NCBI RefSeq assembly: GCF_029962835.1
Contig: NC_080583.1
Coordinates: 55,733,658-55,797,657, forward strand
Source of the DNA: Magnolia sinica
Lineage: Eukaryota > Streptophyta > Magnoliopsida > Magnoliales > Magnoliaceae
Direction of reading: 5' to 3'
Length of the DNA stretch: 64,000 nucleotides
The position numbers were made by a program, and so were the translations under genes. Below the pieces are notes generated by a model. It worked only from the letters and a program-made list of their open reading frames with translations. It made no database searches and was not told the DNA's origin. Shown here piece after piece: positions 45,913-57,003 of this stretch. Position 1 is the first letter of the stretch. Every line of letters starts with the position of its first letter.

Positions 45913-47262
45913 ATGTTGGTTTGGTGCTTGGGAGAGCATAGGGTCCGTCAGATCCAACGTACCCTACGCCATGGAAAGGTCTACATCCTCTGCCTACTTC
46001 TCACCATCGTCGTTCTCCGCGGCACCATCGGCGCTGGAAAATTCGGCACTCCTCAGCAAGACTTCAATGAGATCCGCAGCCATCTCGTCTCCCGCAAGCG
46101 CTCAGAACCTCACCGCGTCCTTGTCGAGGCTACCACCGAATCTACAGTCACCACCACCAACAACAACAACGTTAATAAGCCGGTGGTGATACAAGATGAG
46201 GAAGAGGATGAGAAGCCCGATCCTAACAAACCCTACAGCCTCGGCCCCAAGATCTCGGATTGGGATGATCAACGTTCTGGATGGCTCCGCAAGAACCCGT
46301 CTTTCTCCAATTTCATCGGTCCCGACAAGCCTAGAGTCCTTTTGGTCACGGGTTCTTCTCCCAAGGCCTGCGAGAACCCCGTCGGAGACCATTACCTCCT
46401 CAAGTCCATCAAGAACAAGATCGATTACTGCCGGCTCCATGGGATAGAGATCTTCTACAATATGGCCCTCCTCGATGCCGAGATGGCTGGCTTCTGGGCC
46501 AAGCTCCCCCTCATTCGCAAGCTCCTTCTCTCTCACCCGGAGGTTGAGTTCCTCTGGTGGATGGACAGCGATGCCATGTTCACTGACATGGCTTTTGAGG
46601 TTCCATGGGACCGCTACAAGGATGTCAATCTCGTCATGCACGGCTGGAATGAGATGGTCTACGATCAGAAGAACTGGATCGGTCTCAACACCGGGAGCTT
46701 CCTCTTCAGGAATTGCCAGTGGTCCCTTGATCTCCTCGATGCCTGGGCCCCCATGGGCCCCAAAGGCAAGATCCGGAATGAGGCTGGGAAGCTCCTGACT
46801 CGGGTGCTTAAAGATCGGCCCGATTTCGAGGCCGATGATCAGTCTGCGATGGTCTATCTTCTCGCCACGCAGCGGGACATATGGGGTGACAAGGTCTACC
46901 TCGAGAGCGCCTATTACCTGCATGGGTATTGGGGAATCCTTGTGGACCGCTACGAGGAGATGATTGAGAATTACCACCCGGGGCTCGGGGATCACCGATG
47001 GCCACTCGTCACCCATTTCGTTGGCTGCAAGCCCTGTGGAAAGTTTGGGGACTACTCGGTTGAGAGGTGCTTGAAGCAGATGGATCGGGCCTTCAATTTT
47101 GGGGACAACCAGATCCTGCAGATGTATGGGTTCACGCACAAGTCGCTTGGGAGCCGGAGGGTCAAGCGTACCCGCAATGAGACCAGCAATCCACTTGAGG
47201 TAAAGGATGAGCTCGGGCTGCTCCACCCGGCTTTCAAAGCTGTCAAGGTCTCCTCTTCTTGA
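45913..47262 (+). CDS. XXT1/2: Xyloglucan 6-xylosyltransferase (GT34 family)
   Basis: Golgi type II membrane enzyme that transfers xylose from UDP-xylose in alpha-1,6 linkage to the glucan backbone of xyloglucan, a primary-wall hemicellulose. The single-exon frame encodes 449 residues, close to the usual 460 of the family. Order: short basic cytosolic tail (1-21), one membrane anchor (about 22-38, VYILCLLLTIVVL), a variable stem with a TTTNNNNVN stretch and acidic EEEDE (78-100), then the catalytic domain starting YSLGPKISDWD (108-118). The DXD metal site is D218-S219-D220 in EFLWWMDSDAMF; other family blocks are NPVGDHYLLKSIKNKIDYCR (155-174), WIGLNTGSF, FEADDQSAMVYLLATQ and HFVGCKPCGKFGDY. 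One N-glycosylation sequon, NET (422-424). The start was chosen because CLGEHRVRQIQRTLRHGKV fits the family N-terminus. The coding region is GC-rich; the leader is GA-rich. XXT1 and XXT2 cannot be separated here. Confidence 0.95.
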   Translation: MLVWCLGEHRVRQIQRTLRHGKVYILCLLLTIVVLRGTIGAGKFGTPQQDFNEIRSHLVSRKRSEPHRVLVEATTESTVTTTNNNNVNKPVVIQDEEEDEKPDPNKPYSLGPKISDWDDQRSGWLRKNPSFSNFIGPDKPRVLLVTGSSPKACENPVGDHYLLKSIKNKIDYCRLHGIEIFYNMALLDAEMAGFWAKLPLIRKLLLSHPEVEFLWWMDSDAMFTDMAFEVPWDRYKDVNLVMHGWNEMVYDQKNWIGLNTGSFLFRNCQWSLDLLDAWAPMGPKGKIRNEAGKLLTRVLKDRPDFEADDQSAMVYLLATQRDIWGDKVYLESAYYLHGYWGILVDRYEEMIENYHPGLGDHRWPLVTHFVGCKPCGKFGDYSVERCLKQMDRAFNFGDNQILQMYGFTHKSLGSRRVKRTRNETSNPLEVKDELGLLHPAFKAVKVSSS

Positions 47263-49096
47263 TCACCCATCATCTTGACCTTATGAATGCCCTCCTCCCT
47301 GCCACTGTGACAAATTTTGATCTAGTTACCTCATTAAAGGCATAATATGTATGAGATGGTGTTCATATGTTCTTCTTTTTGTTCCGGGTGATGTTCTGTT
47401 GTTGTTTAGTTCGAATGTTCTATTCTTTTTTCACCATTTTGTGTTTACAGTGCCTTAATTTAATGGTTTACAACAGAGACAGTTGTTTTCGTCTTTGCAG
47501 TCGAATCCTGTTCATGTAGTCCATAATGTCTGTGTTCGGGTGCTAAGCAAGACCATTTCATTTCTGATCTGTCTGTTATCTACTTCATCTGAAGATCTAT
47601 TGAATTCCATATGCACAAACAGTTGCTAGCTTGTTTCTTTGGTGTTATCATCTTATGTTTGTGTAGCTGTACTTTCTACTGTTTACACTGATGATTTTGA
47701 ATTCCTCTTGTTCATGTACTCTTAATAGACCTTTCACCCCCAAGCCATCAAGCTTTTGCATGGACAATGGTTTGCCTGCACTGTTGAGGCATTGCGTTGT
47801 ATCTTGACCAATTCTCATTTATGTCTGATGCTCTTATGTTATTCTCTTTGTAAACTCGAGTGGACGATGCATGTGTGGAAGATAAATATTTCCTCCTTTG
47901 TGACTTCAGGACTAAGGGCCTTTTTTCTCACATTAGATCATTATCTAAGGTATTCTTCTTTCTGTTTTAGTCATTGATGAAAAGGATTGTTTACTTGTGT
48001 CCCTTTATATGAGTCTAATCATATTTGGAAATTCAATCTGAGCACTTGCAAAGTTCTGGAAGTTAGCTCAAAACTGTTTGAGACGTGGGTTGAATTGGCG
48101 GATATTTGATATTTTTAATACCAGAGAAAATCTTGATCTACTACTGTTCTACTAGACGATTTCATCGTTTTCTTAGATCTTCATCAGTTCAATTAGATTG
48201 AGTTCGCATGTTTTAGATGTCCTTTATGGAAAGGAGTCAGTAATGTGTTAGCTTAGTTGTTGAAAAGATTATAAAATCAGTAGATATGCTATGATAAATA
48301 CAAGATTACATGTATGTTCTCTACACAACAACGCGAGACTGTCATTTCTCTGAATTTACTAGTTACGTGTTGAATTTCCCCACACACCTTTTGCACTGGG
48401 CACACATGCCAACCTGGCTATTTTTTGGCATGTCTGATCAGTGCATGAGGTGGGCCCAAAGATTAACATAGACAAATTAGGATGGCCCCTTCATCAGGTA
48501 GGTTGTGTTTCTTGACTGTGAGTCTCTTTCTTATAGGTGTTGCCAGCCTGCTGAGTGTGCCTATGATCTTTCCTCAAATGGTCATATTCACAATGGGGGA
48601 CCACCTTATGCATGGTTCCGATGTCTGACACACTCAACGCGTGCTGCATCCATAGGTGTTTGGAGCCACCATTCAGTTGTTGATTGCCCCATTCTTTGGT
48701 ATTTGTGTTTAAAAGATTTTAGGGTTTTTATATGCACTTGTATTTGAGAAACAACAAAGGGTATAAAAGACCTGCCGTCTGTGGATTCAAAATCGATGCT
48801 TGATGCATATGTGTTGGATCTGGATGTTCGTCCAATGGACCCCACTTTGGTTTGTTGTTCCGGAGATGTTAACCATTCATTGCAACCTGTAAATGGACAA
48901 TAAACCAAAACCTAGTCAGGAAATTGATCGTACTCGCCTCGAAGTTTGGGCAAATTACCTAGAATGCTACGACACTATATATATTCCCTGAAGCGCCTCA
49001 CTTTGGTTCAATAGTTGCACGGTTTTCTAGGGACTAAGAAGTTACCTCGTATTTAATGTCAATAAAGTGATGTGTACGGAACCATTTTTACGCGTG
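47263..49096. other. XXT 3' flank and intergenic DNA
   Basis: The first few hundred bases should hold the XXT 3' UTR; a T-rich run and aataat-like words (ggcataatatgtatgag near 47340) are compatible with polyadenylation signals. Later, worn core phrases (gaggtgggcccaaagatta near 48447; atggaccccactttgg near 48835) appear, but no gene is recognised. Confidence 0.45.
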
Positions 49097-49423
49097 GGCA
49101 AGGACTAAACTCGTGGGGCCCATATTGATGTATGTGTATAATCCATGCCGTCCATCCTCTTTACTGTGACATTTTAGGGCTAGGGTCCAAATATCACCCT
49201 GATCCAGAACTCATGTCGGTCACATAATAGAAAATAATCCTGACAATGGAACCCGCTGTTGAAACTTTTCACTATTGATATTTAAGCCCTCACGAGCTCT
49301 AATATATGGCAAATATTTGGGTACTAGCCCTAAAATGATATGACAAAAAGGATGGGCGGCATGGATTATTCACATACATCAATGTAGGCCCCACTAGATG
49401 GTCCTTGCCAAGGCCTATCAAAA
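49097..49423. mobile_element. Short MITE, 'gggcaaggac' ends
   Basis: Ends gtgggcaaggactaaactcg and gatggtccttgccaaggcct are inverted. The core has gtggggcccatattgatgta, ccatgccgtccatcc and aaggatgggcggcatggatt. Length about 330 bp. TSD not resolved. Confidence 0.65.
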
Positions 49424-49444
49424 TGAAGACTTCGACCTGTATAG

Positions 49445-50448
49445 GAAGTGAACACGTTGCTGCAAACTACGAACCATGCAACATGACAACTACGACCAAT
49501 ATAACATGGCAACTACGACCCATGCAAACCACGACTCAAATGGGCCCACATTGATGTATGTGAATAATCCATGTCGCCCATCCTTTTTGTTGTGTCATTT
49601 TAGGAGTAGAGTCAAATATCAACCATGACCCTTTGTAGATGAAAACCACGATTTATTGTGCATGTGAACCATGACCCTTCAAATGGATCGCGGTTGTCAT
49701 GTAGCAAGGGTCGTGGTTGTCATGTTATATGGGTCATGGTTGTCATGTTATATAGGTCGCGGTTGATATAGGTTGTGGTTGTCATGTTATATAGGTCGTA
49801 GTTGTCATATTATAGGGGTCGTTATTGTCACGAGTCATAGTTTTCATGTTATATGGGTCGTGGTTGTAATGTGGCAAGGGTCGTGGTTGTGATGTGGTAA
49901 GGGTCATGGTTGTTATGTTATATGGGTTGTGGTTGTAATGTGGTAAGGGTTGTAGTTGTTATGGGTCGTGGTTGTCATGTTATATGGGTTGTGGTTGTCG
50001 TGGGTCGTAGTTATCATGTTATATGGGTCGTGGTTCTCATGTGATGCTATTAGAAGTGGATAATGCTCAAGTCAGGACTTTTTGGGTCCACAGCGAGCTA
50101 GCCGACAAGGTGGATGGATCGGATCACCCCACGCCTTAAGCTATGGTACCAATGGTTTGGTAGAAAATGAAGTGAACACGTTGCAAACCACGAACCACGC
50201 AACATGACAACCACGACCCATATAACATGGCAACCACGACCCATGCAAATCACGACCCAAATGGGCCCATATTAATGTATGTGAATAATCCATGCCGTCC
50301 ATCCTTTTTGTTATGTCATTTTAGGGGTAAGGTCAAATGTCAACCACGACTCTTTGTGGATGAAAACCACGATCCATTGTGCATGTGAACCACGACCATT
50401 CGAATGGATCATGGTTGTCATGTAGCAAGGGTCGAGGTTGTCATATTA
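49445..50448. repeat. Minisatellite array with a 724-bp higher-order duplication
   Basis: About 49690-50040 is a degenerate array of ggtcgtggttgtcatgttat(at) units, period about 23-24. A segment starting gaagtgaacacgttgc at 49445 recurs at 50169 (offset 724) and carries a few units in opposite orientation (acatgacaactacgacc), a MITE-core left arm (gatgtatgtgaataatccat) and then forward units again. The second copy is cut at 50448 by element C; the array resumes at 60906. Confidence 0.8.
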
Positions 50449-53400
50449 TGTAACGCCCTGAAAGTCGGGAGTCGAGCAGAAGCTCAGCTCCCGAGTTCCA
50501 ACGCATCACTTGTGCATCATAGATAATGATGATTGAATGTTGTTCATATTAGTGCATTAAACATGAGTGAGATTATACCAAAACAGCATATCATACTCCA
50601 GAGACAGTTAAATTTCGCAAGCGGAAGACTGTGATAGATATATAAAATATATAAACTGTCGTAAGTCTCCAGAGTGTGAACATGTTACCAGGTTAAATAT
50701 ATACATGTATACTCCAAAAAAAAAGGACAAAATGAATATACATGGGTGTTCCAAAAGTGCAAAATAACAAGTGTAATGACATCTAATCAGCATCCATGTA
50801 ATCTCGTCGATCAGAACATGGTCTACATAGACCCGCCTGATAGCTGCATATAGGAGAAACCCTCCTCATCATCATAAAAGTCCGGCTCCGCCTCATACGC
50901 ATCGCCATCATCTGAAACTAAAACAGGGTCTGGTGGGTGTTTAAAACACCGTCCCGTAACGTGAGAGTGAGTGATCAACTCAGTGGAACAATAAAACAAA
51001 GGTTAACATGTTATCAATTCAGTTAAGCAGTAATGATAACGCAATACAACAATCAGGTCCTAAGTACTGTTATTAGTGTAAGAATGATATGAAATAATGA
51101 TGCATGCCGTCGCCTGCGCTTCTTCAACGACTTCATCTCACGATCGCGGCATGAAACACTTCCTCAGTGCTTGACCTGCTACGCCAAAGGCACACGTAAT
51201 GCGGTGCATGCACGTGATTAGCCATGTTTCTTACTTAGGTTTATTCATACAACAAGATTGAGAAACTAAGGTACCTCTCTTATATCAATTCCCAAATAAT
51301 GATCCATTTTAGGGTCGTCAGTCCTAGTAAATCTCATACGATGTTGCGGTTCTAAGTCACAATAAAGGCCTCATCACCTGATCAGTGTAGGCCTAGTTTA
51401 TACTCTAGTTGCTACGGAAAGACTCGTCGCCTCAACGCAGTCTCAGAGTATACTCGAGGTCACTACAAAGGGCTCGTCACCTGATCAGTGTAGGCCGACA
51501 GCTTGAATACAGTGTCCCATACCACCGTATTCGGCTCACGAGGCGGTGTTGTTCACTGGTCACTATGGGTAGGCTCGTCACCCCGGCGTAGGCCGACAGC
51601 TCGATCACGATGTCCCATACCACCATGCCCGACTCATGAGTCTTAGTGGATCGAGGTATCAAGGATAAAGGGGTTTCCACTGGTGAGTTTGGTATCTTAG
51701 ATTCAAGCAGTAGTGTCCATACATGGTGAACATACATCAGGTCAATCGGGTTACTTAACGAGCTCGACTAGTACGAGTGTACGTCGAGCCGATCGACATG
51801 GAGTGCGTAAGCACTCCGTGTGGCCTAACCACTGTCGACAACCTAAGTACGACTCGGATTCATCGAACACGTTCGGTGTGGCGAAACAACTTCAGCCACA
51901 AATCCGGGACCTGTTACCAATTGCCTGGACTATACCATAGTCCCAATCACACTTCAAATACAATAGGCATTCATATGTGCTAGTCAAAACAGTATGTAGC
52001 AACAAATTCAAATATAAATTTCATATAAGCATTTAAACGAACACCTAGAGTACATGTTAACATACATAGACATTCATCCATAAAACACGTAGTAGTAAGA
52101 TAGGTTATATGAATGAAATTGTAACTATATATAAGGGAATTGAGAATCATATCTCAACACCCTAATTAAAGACATTTCAACAAGCATTTTCTCATTAAGG
52201 CATTTTAACAAACACTTAGACTACACATATTACATACTTGAAATAAATTAGTTAAAACACATATCGTAGCAAATCCTTCCACATAAGAATTGCCACACGT
52301 ACAACTATCATGTAGCCTCAAATATAAATCATGGCAAACACAAGTCATAATTCCATACTCATTCAAACATTTCAACAAACACCTGGAATGCATTAAAATC
52401 AACATAGTTTACATATATGTGTAATATACGGGAAACATCGTATCTAAGCATATGAGATAGCAATCAAGTTAGTCATAAATCATTACTGACATTGAAAGCC
52501 TTGAAAACCATAACCTAAACGTTTATAGTCCGCACCTTTCACCGGTAAACTCATACCAAGCTCAGCTTGAACATTACGTCTTTGTCTACGGCACCACGAC
52601 AACCTATAGCATGAAATAGGTTAGCTATTTCATCACTTACACTATTTGAAACCCTAAAACAGGTTAGGGTTAGGTTTTTTTACCTAAGAATGGAATCGGA
52701 ATCGCCCGTATAGCGATATAGGAATGGTGGTTAAGCACGTGGAGCGGCGGAAAGAATCTCAGGAACGAACTCCAACTCTCACCCTCACTTTCTCTCTCTT
52801 TCCTTCTCTTTTCTCTCTTCTCTCCCTTAGGGTTTTCCAAATTCGTATGGAATGGGAGAGAGAGGGTTTAAGCCCTTTATATAGGCTCAGAAGTGATGGG
52901 AATGGCCTCAGGGCCAAGGTATACTAAGGTTACAGCCAAATAATGTCTGTTCCGATCCAACAAAACACTTCTGGAGGCCCCTTTGCTGAATGCGGTCGGA
53001 CTTAAACTCCCTAGCTATGGATCTAAGTCAAGCTAAGATCTCAGCCCGATCGGATCAGTGGATCGACCGTGGGGGACCGGTTTCAATTCAACGGTCACCG
53101 GTGCTCGATCAGGGCCACAAGTGCACTGACCTGTGTTGAAAATTTTCCCTGATCCGAGGGTGTAATTGGGTCAGCTTTCGACGATCAGAATCCTTAGATT
53201 TGGCCTGCAAGTGAAATGACTCAATTCACTTAAGTCCTATTTCATTTTATAAAAATATTCACGTTTCTCACACACTTCGCTCCGGGCTCAAGTTGTGCGT
53301 TTCTAAATACTATTAGGACTTGATTTCCGAGATGGTATTCAAGTCCAATGAGGCAGTCATAACCATATAGTTTCGCCGTCATCGGACTTTCGACGCGCAG

Positions 53401-54538
53401 TCCAGGTTCGATACAGAGTTTCAAGGTGCTCCCGAGAGCAACTGGGTTTAGAGATGGATCCTAAGTTTTTAGGTAACGTAGCATTAGCGGTTCTACTCAT
53501 TTTGAGTTTTGCGGTTCGTATTTAAAGTGGTTCAAGCTAATTCTACTGAGTATTCAGTTTAGTACTTAACTAAATTATGCCATAATTACGACAGAATATG
53601 GTCCTAGGGTAGTTCTACGCCACTTTTTGACACTTTTAATTAGTATATTATTTTAATTATTTTTCTAGTAGTTCGTCATCAAGTCTAGTTCATCTCTACC
53701 AAATTTTATTAGATTTCGTCTCATAGAAAAATTCTAAAAATTCTAGAAGCAGCAGCGGACAGTTGTCACAACGACCTATATTTAAATATATTAAAATTTT
53801 ATTATATTTTTCACTTATTTTTATATGAAATTAAACTTATCAAGCTTCAATCTGGCTTTTGAATCACCTAAATCAGAGTTATAACGAGGGAGATATGACT
53901 TTTTGAAGTTAGACAAAAAATGCAGAAAAAAGGCAGAAAACGGGCTGCCCGATGTGCTGTGGCTTGCCAGGCATGCTGGCCAGCGAGGGCGCCGCTCGCT
54001 GGACCCTGGGGCGATGCCATCCCCTCCCCCCCTCGCCCTCGGGGATGCCAAGAATGTACGGGACACACCTCGGGTCCCCCCGATTTGCGTCATTTGGGCC
54101 CCCGAGTCCGTTTGATGTGGTTTCACCGAACCGAGATTTGAAACGGGTGCATCTTTCAATCTGGAATGGGTTACGCGACGTGCAATATATGATTTTGGGG
54201 TAGAAGAAGCTAATCTATCCGAATAAGCTATTTATATCGTGAGATTCTAAAAAGGTTAATGGTCAAAAGCCCATTTTATTTATGTATTTACCATTTATAG
54301 TAAGTTTTAGTTTAAGTATTGTTTTTCATCATTTAAACTTTAAAATTAGTATCTAATATGAAAGTACTTGGAGAAATTTGAAGAATAAGGTGGTGAAAGG
54401 TGAGATTTTTGAAGGAAATGAGTTGAAAGAGGATTTGAGGCTTTAAGATTGAGTTCTAAGAAGTCAATTAAGGTGTTATGATCGACTCATTGCCCAAGGA
54501 CGTCTAATTCCAGGTTGGAAAAAATCCGGGGTGTTACA
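50449..54538 (-). repeat. 3' LTR of element C, 4.09 kb
   Basis: Plus-strand ends tgtaacgccctgaaagtcgg and ccggggtgttaca. Compared with the other LTR it has an extra stretch of about 150 bp near 51440-51600 (itself an internal repeat of the ggtgtcccataccacc block) and about 28 bp near 50696-50725. A GC-rich patch lies at 53940-54110. Confidence 0.88.
52875..52884 (-). promoter_or_regulatory. TATA box in the 3' LTR of element C
   Basis: Minus-strand CTATATAAAG, followed by ggcttaaaccctctct. Same place in both LTRs. Confidence 0.5.
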
Positions 54539-54543
54539 ATCTA

Positions 54544-54552
54544 CCCCCCTTA
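54544..54552 (-). other. Polypurine tract of element C
   Basis: Minus strand reads ttaaggggggtagat immediately before the 3' LTR start TGTAACACCCC. Confidence 0.85.
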
Positions 54553-56315
54553 AAAATAATTTCGTCCTCGAAATTGGCTAAGGGTAATGAGTAAAGATTT
54601 CATTATTTCTTTTGCTATGTTTTATTGACTTCAAGTTTATATGCGTGGCAGGGTGTATACTATCTATGCTAGTCTGGCTTATTTTAGTCTATCCTCCTTA
54701 AAACTTTTTCACCCTGAAATTGGCTAAAGTTCCTATTGGGTCCGTATTCAACGAGCACCTTGTAGATACATTGACATTGGTTATTGCAATTCAATTGCAC
54801 CCATTGTCAGGCCTATTCTTTAATATGAATTGGTTTAATACTTGAACCATAATTGCTTTTATTCAATGACTTCATTATTAACATTCTAAGGAAGATTCAG
54901 ATCCTATTTAATGACCTAACCTTACGTATAACCTGGATCAATTTTCCTCGATCCTGGGCTAGTGGGGCAGGGGCCCACCACGCTTCCCTTGCGCCACTCT
55001 GATCCAACGAATGTATTAGCTGACCTAACTAGATTGGTCTCATAATGTTCTACCCCCCTTAAAAATTTATTTTCACTCTCACGGCTCAAGGATCTATGTC
55101 CTGATCCGTATGTCGGAATAAGGTGTAATTTAGGACTTATCCTTGACATGAAATGGGATACGATCTCCCAATACATTGGTCTTCCTTCCATCGATGATGT
55201 GTGTTATGACATTGGTACCTATGGTTATAGAAAGAAGCTAAAATGATGGGTGTTGTGGTTGATTCCAGGGACGGGTGTGAGTTTGTGGCAAGATGCCTAA
55301 TTCTACTCAAGAAGGAACTTTTGCTACAGTCTCGACTTACCCTCTTTAATCATGTCCAGTTTAATACCATAAGATAATCTATATATTATTAGTACAAAAG
55401 GAAGTTGGACAAAACAGGTTAACGGGCAGACTATCCTTCTAAGTTCATATGCACAATATGTATACCAGAATGGTCTGTGATTCGGGACCTAATCCCTAAC
55501 TCTCTGTTGCCTATTTGAGAAATTTCTTGGGCCTAAAAAGGAAAATCTCTATTGGCTATATGTTCTTAACACTTCTCAAAGGCGGAGTAATAAACTTTTG
55601 GTTGTAAGTGGTCGGGCCATCACGGAAGGAAAGTTGTGTAGTGGGTCTGAGCCAGATACACAAACCTTCTGCCTAGCTATGACAAATTTTGTCGTATCAG
55701 TTCTTAATCCTAGTTGATCCTAATCTTCTGCTTGATCAGAGCATTGAGTTCATTGGTAACTACTAGGATTGAGAATTCGATTCAAACCGCGAATACTTCG
55801 CTTATATATAGTTTCTTTACTCCGTGTTTCCGATTGTAACAAGTTCTTAAGAAGGTAATTCCAAGGGTGTATTGATTTGACCTACATTAAATCCAAGGGA
55901 TATATAAGTTTTCTCTGAACGTGACTAGTTTTTAAGTCAAAACAAACTTCTTAAGAGTTATTAAAGAAGCCTATAAGTATTAAGGGGATTCAACGAAGGA
56001 ACGAGGTCTCACTCTAACCTAATCAAGACAACTAAGTCTATTATTCAATTACCTTAGCATAATTAGTCTTTTATATTCCTTAGTATAACCAGTAGCCTAG
56101 TCTTAACTTGGGAGTAGCTGTAATCCAATAGTTGTAATCCAAAGTCTATGCTCATACGTAGTTGATTTCATACCATTTCTAATACAAGAAATTGTTTTAT
56201 CGCTTAGGGTCAAAAGTTGTCTGATTAGAATTGAGTTGTTCGAACCTGAATTTAATTGCGCTCGAGCACTTCACATATGCTCATACCAGCTAAAGAGGTC
56301 ATAGGGTTCACGTTA

Positions 56316-56645
56316 TTAATTTATTAGATTTCCTATACTGTCAGATATTTTGAAATTTAGGAGTACCAACTCTAGGTCCAAAACTCTAAATGTCTCAGCA
56401 CTTGATGGCCACTGTTTATGGACTAAACTACAGTGTTTGGTCTCGCCCGTCGGTAGAGACCGTTCTAACAGAATTCGAGGGTCGAGATCCCGTTTCGACC
56501 TTCGCTCGACGCTTGCACTTGTCTTCTTCTTAGAACGGCTTGGACGGCTAGGCTCGGCCTGATCCGAGGCAGCTCTCTTCCTTCCTATGAGGGAAAGGTG
56601 CGTAGGGATCGAGAAGATGGCTGTAACTAGCTCAAAAAGAGCCAT
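56316..56645 (-). pseudogene. Leader-ORF remnant of element C
   Basis: 109-codon frame starting MALFELVTAIFSIPTHLSLI, then GRKRAASDQAEPSRPSRSKK and a basic segment RRSKRDLD. Its first 45 or so residues match the start of the element B frame in layout: MAF/MAL, a hydrophobic run with SIP, LSL, GKKR/GRKR, then P, S and R-rich. The later part has lost any resemblance. Hydrophobic start followed by a basic stretch; function unknown. Confidence 0.45.
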
Positions 56646-56988
56646 TGGGTTGAAAAAGCTTGTAGGGTGAGATGGGTTTGTGGGTTTGGAAGGTTACGAG
56701 ACACAAAAGATGGGTTTTGTGCTCATATGTGTGTGAAAGGGTGGAGGGGTGGAAGGAGTTCGAAATTGTTAAGTACAACTCCAACTTGTCGATTATTGGT
56801 CTAAATGTGACTGAGATCAATTCACATGATCTCAGACGCATACGGGCTAAACTACAGTAGTCCATCTCGCCCGTTGGCGAAACTTGGGATTCTAATGTGG
56901 TTTTTAAATTCCATCGCCCCCTCCTAAGTCAGAGTGCGTCAGAGTGCGTCGTGTTACCATAACCCAGGTCTAGTTTAATCCAAATTAT

Positions 56989-57000
56989 GCTCTGATACCA
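56989..57000 (-). other. Primer-binding site of element C (tRNA-iMet)
   Basis: Minus-strand TGGTATCAGAGC, the exact plant initiator tRNA-Met complement, three bases from the 5' LTR. Confidence 0.9.
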
Positions 57001-57003
57001 TCT

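Larger units (their letters stand above)
54539..57003 (-). other. Internal region of element C, essentially non-coding
   Basis: 2.46 kb. No protease, RT, RNase H or integrase motif in any frame. Apart from the leader frame at 56316-56645, I see nothing coding. Confidence 0.75.

Noticed and set aside
46102..47226. 374-residue open frame antisense to XXT
   Set aside because: It is the mirror of a GC-rich, strongly conserved GT34 coding region. Its composition (rich in L, E, P, I) follows from the sense codons and no domain is visible.
53821..54203. Overlapping frames in the GC-rich patch of element C LTRs (also 60199-60608)
   Set aside because: Present in both LTRs, open in several frames at once, not conserved in frame between copies; a GC-rich non-coding patch is simpler.
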